From: SFWF01 sp045539925 | Lineage (GTDB): Bacteria; Bacillota; Clostridia; Oscillospirales; Acutalibacteraceae | DNA length: 64,000 nucleotides | Assembly: GCA_045539925.1 (NCBI GenBank) | Contig: JAZQGH010000121.1 | Location: 11,105-75,104 of the forward strand | Direction of reading: 5' to 3' | Part shown: one piece after another, positions 61,397 to 64,000 of the stretch | Layout of the letters: each line of letters begins with the position of its first letter | Numbering within the stretch: position 1 is the stretch's first letter | The notes under the pieces: model-generated | Database searches by the model: none | The model's input: only the letters and a program-made list of their open reading frames with translations | What the model was told of the DNA's origin: nothing | Translations under genes and position numbers: made by a program

Positions 61397-64000
61397 TTAC
61401 TGCTTAACCCAACCTTCCTCAGATACGCTACCCTGTGTAACAGAAACATACTTATATGTTCCTGCCTCAAGTGTGGCTGCATTTCCGTTGTTTATACCTT
61501 CCAATACGGCTGCGCCATGCTGTGCAGGATCTTGCACGTCATACCAAGTTCCTCCTGCACCGGAAACAGCTATATAATATCCCTCTTCAATCTTGTAGCC
61601 AGCTACTGTTCCGGTTACGCTAACAATAGCATCCTTCGAACCAAGGATTTCACCCGCAAACTTAGCATTTGCGTTGCCGTCAGTATTAAACTTCAGCGTA
61701 CCGTTTACTGTAAAGGTTGCAGCGCCCTCATCAGGATATGTGTGAGGAATTGATGCTGTTTTTGTTACAGCGGCACCGTCCTTGTCCCAATACTGTAAAC
61801 CCAAAATTTTAAAGCCCTTCATCTTTTGAGACGAGAAGGTAACACTCTTTCCGTCCGCAGAAACGCTTGTGTACGTATGTTCATACTTACTTGTTGCAAG
61901 CAATGAATTCATAACGTTATCGTATGCAGTATGGGTCGAAAAGCTCTCAAACTGCAAATCAAAGGAATTACAAATGACAACCTCGGTATTAATATTGAGA
62001 GTGCCGTTTACGGTAATGTGAGAGCCGGGGAGAAGCTTGTAAATGTTATTAGAAAGTGTGAGCTCAGCTCCCTCTTCAATACATACGTCAAAGTGAGAGA
62101 GAGGTAAACTTGTTTGTGTGAAGTTAACCGTTGCAGCTATTCCCAAAGCAACATCTGGAACTGAGAGCGATTTCGCTGTATCAGATGCCGATCCATCTTT
62201 GATAGTGATTTTCGCATTGCCGTTCTCAGACATAGAGCGATCTATCAAAGCATCACTACTCAAAACGAAGAGAGGCTTCTTATTCGCATCATTGCTTGTA
62301 AGTAAGAAATCAACGGGTTTAGTTCCATCAATATAAACTCCGCTTCGAGCACTGTATTCAACGGCGGGATATATAGTCACGAGAGAACGAATATTTTCCA
62401 CCTTCCAGTTGTTAAAGGGAGTTACAATCTTGTCGCCATTGCTACCCAAAGCACCTGTAGCTACTGCTGCGTTAGAACCACCGTGCCAGTCGTATATGGA
62501 CATAATCTCATCAACTGTTCCACTCTTTGCCTCAATAGTACCCTCACCGCGGATCACACCGAAAGCAGTAATAGAACCAGTAGAGGTGATTTTTGCCCCT
62601 TCAGCAAGTTCCAAAACGCCACAGTTGTCGGTGATAAAGCACTGATTACTGGTGGCTGCATGATAGATTGCACCATCTACATACATCGACCCCTTAAGAA
62701 TCAAGTTAACGTTACCCTTAATCTCCAAGTTGGTCTTGCCTGTCATTTCATCCTTGTTGTAAATTCCGCCGGGCAGATAGTTTGCCTTGTTGTACGAACC
62801 ACCTGCAAGGTCAAAAGTGGTATCCTTTGCATAGTCTGCCTGATAAGGCAACAGAATCTCAACGCTCGAAGGAACAGTCAGCTCTGCTCCAAAGGAATCA
62901 TCAAGCACTGCAGTTGTGGAAACAACAGTAATAGTACCGCTGGTAATCTCTCCTTTGGCCAGTTTACGTGTAGTCGTCTTAGAAGAGTAGTATTCGTTTC
63001 CAACCATGAAATCAGTAGCAACTCTTTCATAGACAAGATAAATTGTCAAATTACCCTCACCGTCAATCAACAGTTTTTCGGTAGAGTTGAGCTCGTGTGT
63101 GTGTTCTCCCAAAGCAAGAGGGTTAGCACCATCCTCATAGAAAGAGTATCCTACAAAATCATAGGATTCAGATGCGGTTCCCTTGAGATATTCATAACCG
63201 AGATTATAAGTAAATGAGTATTCAGTAAATTCTGAAATAGTTTTTTCTTCGTTGTTGATTACGTTTACTACATGTACCTTCTTGATGTGATTGCCACGCT
63301 CGTCCTTGTGAATTAAGAAAGCAATGTTGCCATTATCTGTATCAACCTTTTTCAATTCATCATTTGAATATACGAAATAGGGAATTTCAGTACGATTCTT
63401 CAGTACGGTAATAGCATCATCATCAGCAGAAGAAGAAACGGAAACAACTCCGGAATGGAAGTCTACAGCAACAACGTTAGGATATGCAAGAACAGTGCTT
63501 ATGGTAGAAGTGGAAATGTTGGTCATTTCCGAGCTTACAATAACTCTGGTTACAGAGGAATTGTTGCTGCCTATGAAGCCTGTAACACCATCCTTTGTCA
63601 TAACCGCAGTTGTACTCAACATTGCGGTCAGGTTGTTTTTAAGTGCTGTGTTTTCAATCTTACCAAGGGTTTCGTTTAAAGAAGCCTTTACCTCGTCAGG
63701 AGTCGATCCTTCAGGGTTACGTAAAGCATAGATGTTCTCTGCAAGATCGTCTGCGGACTCAGTAGAAAGGAAAAGATAACCCGCAATGAAGTTCTCAGGA
63801 GCGGTAGTATCCGGGTTGAAGGGAGCTGCTGCTGCCCTTGCGTTAGTTTCTAGAACTAAACCATTCTCATCAAGGCCGCCGAGAACAGCCTTTTTGTTCT
63901 CAATATCGTACCAGATGTACTGACCTTTGGACTTGGTCTGAAGCTTCAGACCGCTTTCCTTGACGATCTTCTGAATTTCAACGGCGTCGTTAACTCCACC
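61397..64000 (-). CDS. large secreted-type surface protein, N-terminus beyond window
   Basis: The reading frame is open from the window's right edge to the stop, giving at least 867 residues. The ATG at 63620-63622 is internal, because 126 further codons upstream are open (GGVNDAVEIQKIVKESGLKL, then GQYIWYDIENKKAVLGGLDE). That opening resembles clostridial surface proteins. The body is rich in Thr, Ser, Gly and Asn with beta-helix-like repeats (INVNGTLNINTEVVICNS type) and no cysteine-rich or catalytic motif that I can see. The C-terminus has no sorting signal or membrane helix. The function is unknown, probably adhesion or surface structure. Confidence 0.8.
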   Translation of the reverse strand, partial: GGVNDAVEIQKIVKESGLKLQTKSKGQYIWYDIENKKAVLGGLDENGLVLETNARAAAAPFNPDTTAPENFIAGYLFLSTESADDLAENIYALRNPEGSTPDEVKASLNETLGKIENTALKNNLTAMLSTTAVMTKDGVTGFIGSNNSSVTRVIVSSEMTNISTSTISTVLAYPNVVAVDFHSGVVSVSSSADDDAITVLKNRTEIPYFVYSNDELKKVDTDNGNIAFLIHKDERGNHIKKVHVVNVINNEEKTISEFTEYSFTYNLGYEYLKGTASESYDFVGYSFYEDGANPLALGEHTHELNSTEKLLIDGEGNLTIYLVYERVATDFMVGNEYYSSKTTTRKLAKGEITSGTITVVSTTAVLDDSFGAELTVPSSVEILLPYQADYAKDTTFDLAGGSYNKANYLPGGIYNKDEMTGKTNLEIKGNVNLILKGSMYVDGAIYHAATSNQCFITDNCGVLELAEGAKITSTGSITAFGVIRGEGTIEAKSGTVDEIMSIYDWHGGSNAAVATGALGSNGDKIVTPFNNWKVENIRSLVTIYPAVEYSARSGVYIDGTKPVDFLLTSNDANKKPLFVLSSDALIDRSMSENGNAKITIKDGSASDTAKSLSVPDVALGIAATVNFTQTSLPLSHFDVCIEEGAELTLSNNIYKLLPGSHITVNGTLNINTEVVICNSFDLQFESFSTHTAYDNVMNSLLATSKYEHTYTSVSADGKSVTFSSQKMKGFKILGLQYWDKDGAAVTKTASIPHTYPDEGAATFTVNGTLKFNTDGNANAKFAGEILGSKDAIVSVTGTVAGYKIEEGYYIAVSGAGGTWYDVQDPAQHGAAVLEGINNGNAATLEAGTYKYVSVTQGSVSEEGWVKQ

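Noticed and set aside
63620..63622. ATG as the start of the right-edge gene
   Set aside because: The frame is open for 126 further codons to the window edge, with surface-protein-like sequence and no ribosome site at this ATG.

Overview
The window looks like the chromosome of a gut-type Firmicute (class Clostridia). The evidence is strong AGGAGG-type ribosome binding sites throughout, YesM/YesN-type two-component genes, a SipW-type signal peptide, Gram-positive lipoproteins, and a LexA-like gene next to a CGAAC/GTTCG palindrome. Base composition is moderate and shifts between blocks. The exact genus cannot be read from the sequence.

Layout. (1) 1-5.9 kb: the edge of an integrated mobile element, with a LexA-like regulator cut by the window edge, a 65-residue protein started at TTG, and three tandem large serine recombinases. 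(2) 6.0-27.5 kb: a carbohydrate-use locus on the minus strand. It holds a YesN/YesM two-component system, an extra sensor without a kinase domain, an ABC sugar importer, two GH65 glycoside phosphorylases, beta-phosphoglucomutase, an aldo/keto reductase, two extracellular beta-helix lipoproteins of GH28/GH49 type, and a repeat-containing secreted protein. The lipoproteins would cut a glucan outside, the importer would bring in oligosaccharides, the GH65 enzymes would phosphorolyse them, and PgmB would convert beta-glucose 1-phosphate.

(3) 27.6-46.4 kb: the most unusual part, about 17 kb of co-directional genes plus a divergent WYL regulator. In transcription order it encodes an ESCRT-III (Vps2/CHMP2-like) protein, a Vps4-like MIT-AAA+ ATPase, a small SPFH-like protein, a coiled-coil protein with a C-terminal cold-shock-like domain, two very large TPR/Sel1 proteins (one membrane anchored), two WYL regulators, a tRNA-like RNA followed by a chain of strong hairpins, an unknown protein, a slipin (SPFH) protein and the RNA ligase RtcB. 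I read it as a membrane-remodelling plus RNA-repair stress or defence island. The ESCRT-III/Vps4 pair and the tRNA-like RNA are the main discoveries.

(4) 46.4-64 kb: more ordinary genes. These are an alpha/beta hydrolase, a giant SipW-type surface protein, a CPBP protease, a YhhN family protein, an HSL-type esterase, a GtrA protein, an SDR, a membrane-bound hydrolase, a TrkA-N/RyR membrane protein, a single-pass membrane protein and a secreted protein running off the right edge. No rRNA, canonical tRNA or CRISPR array was seen.
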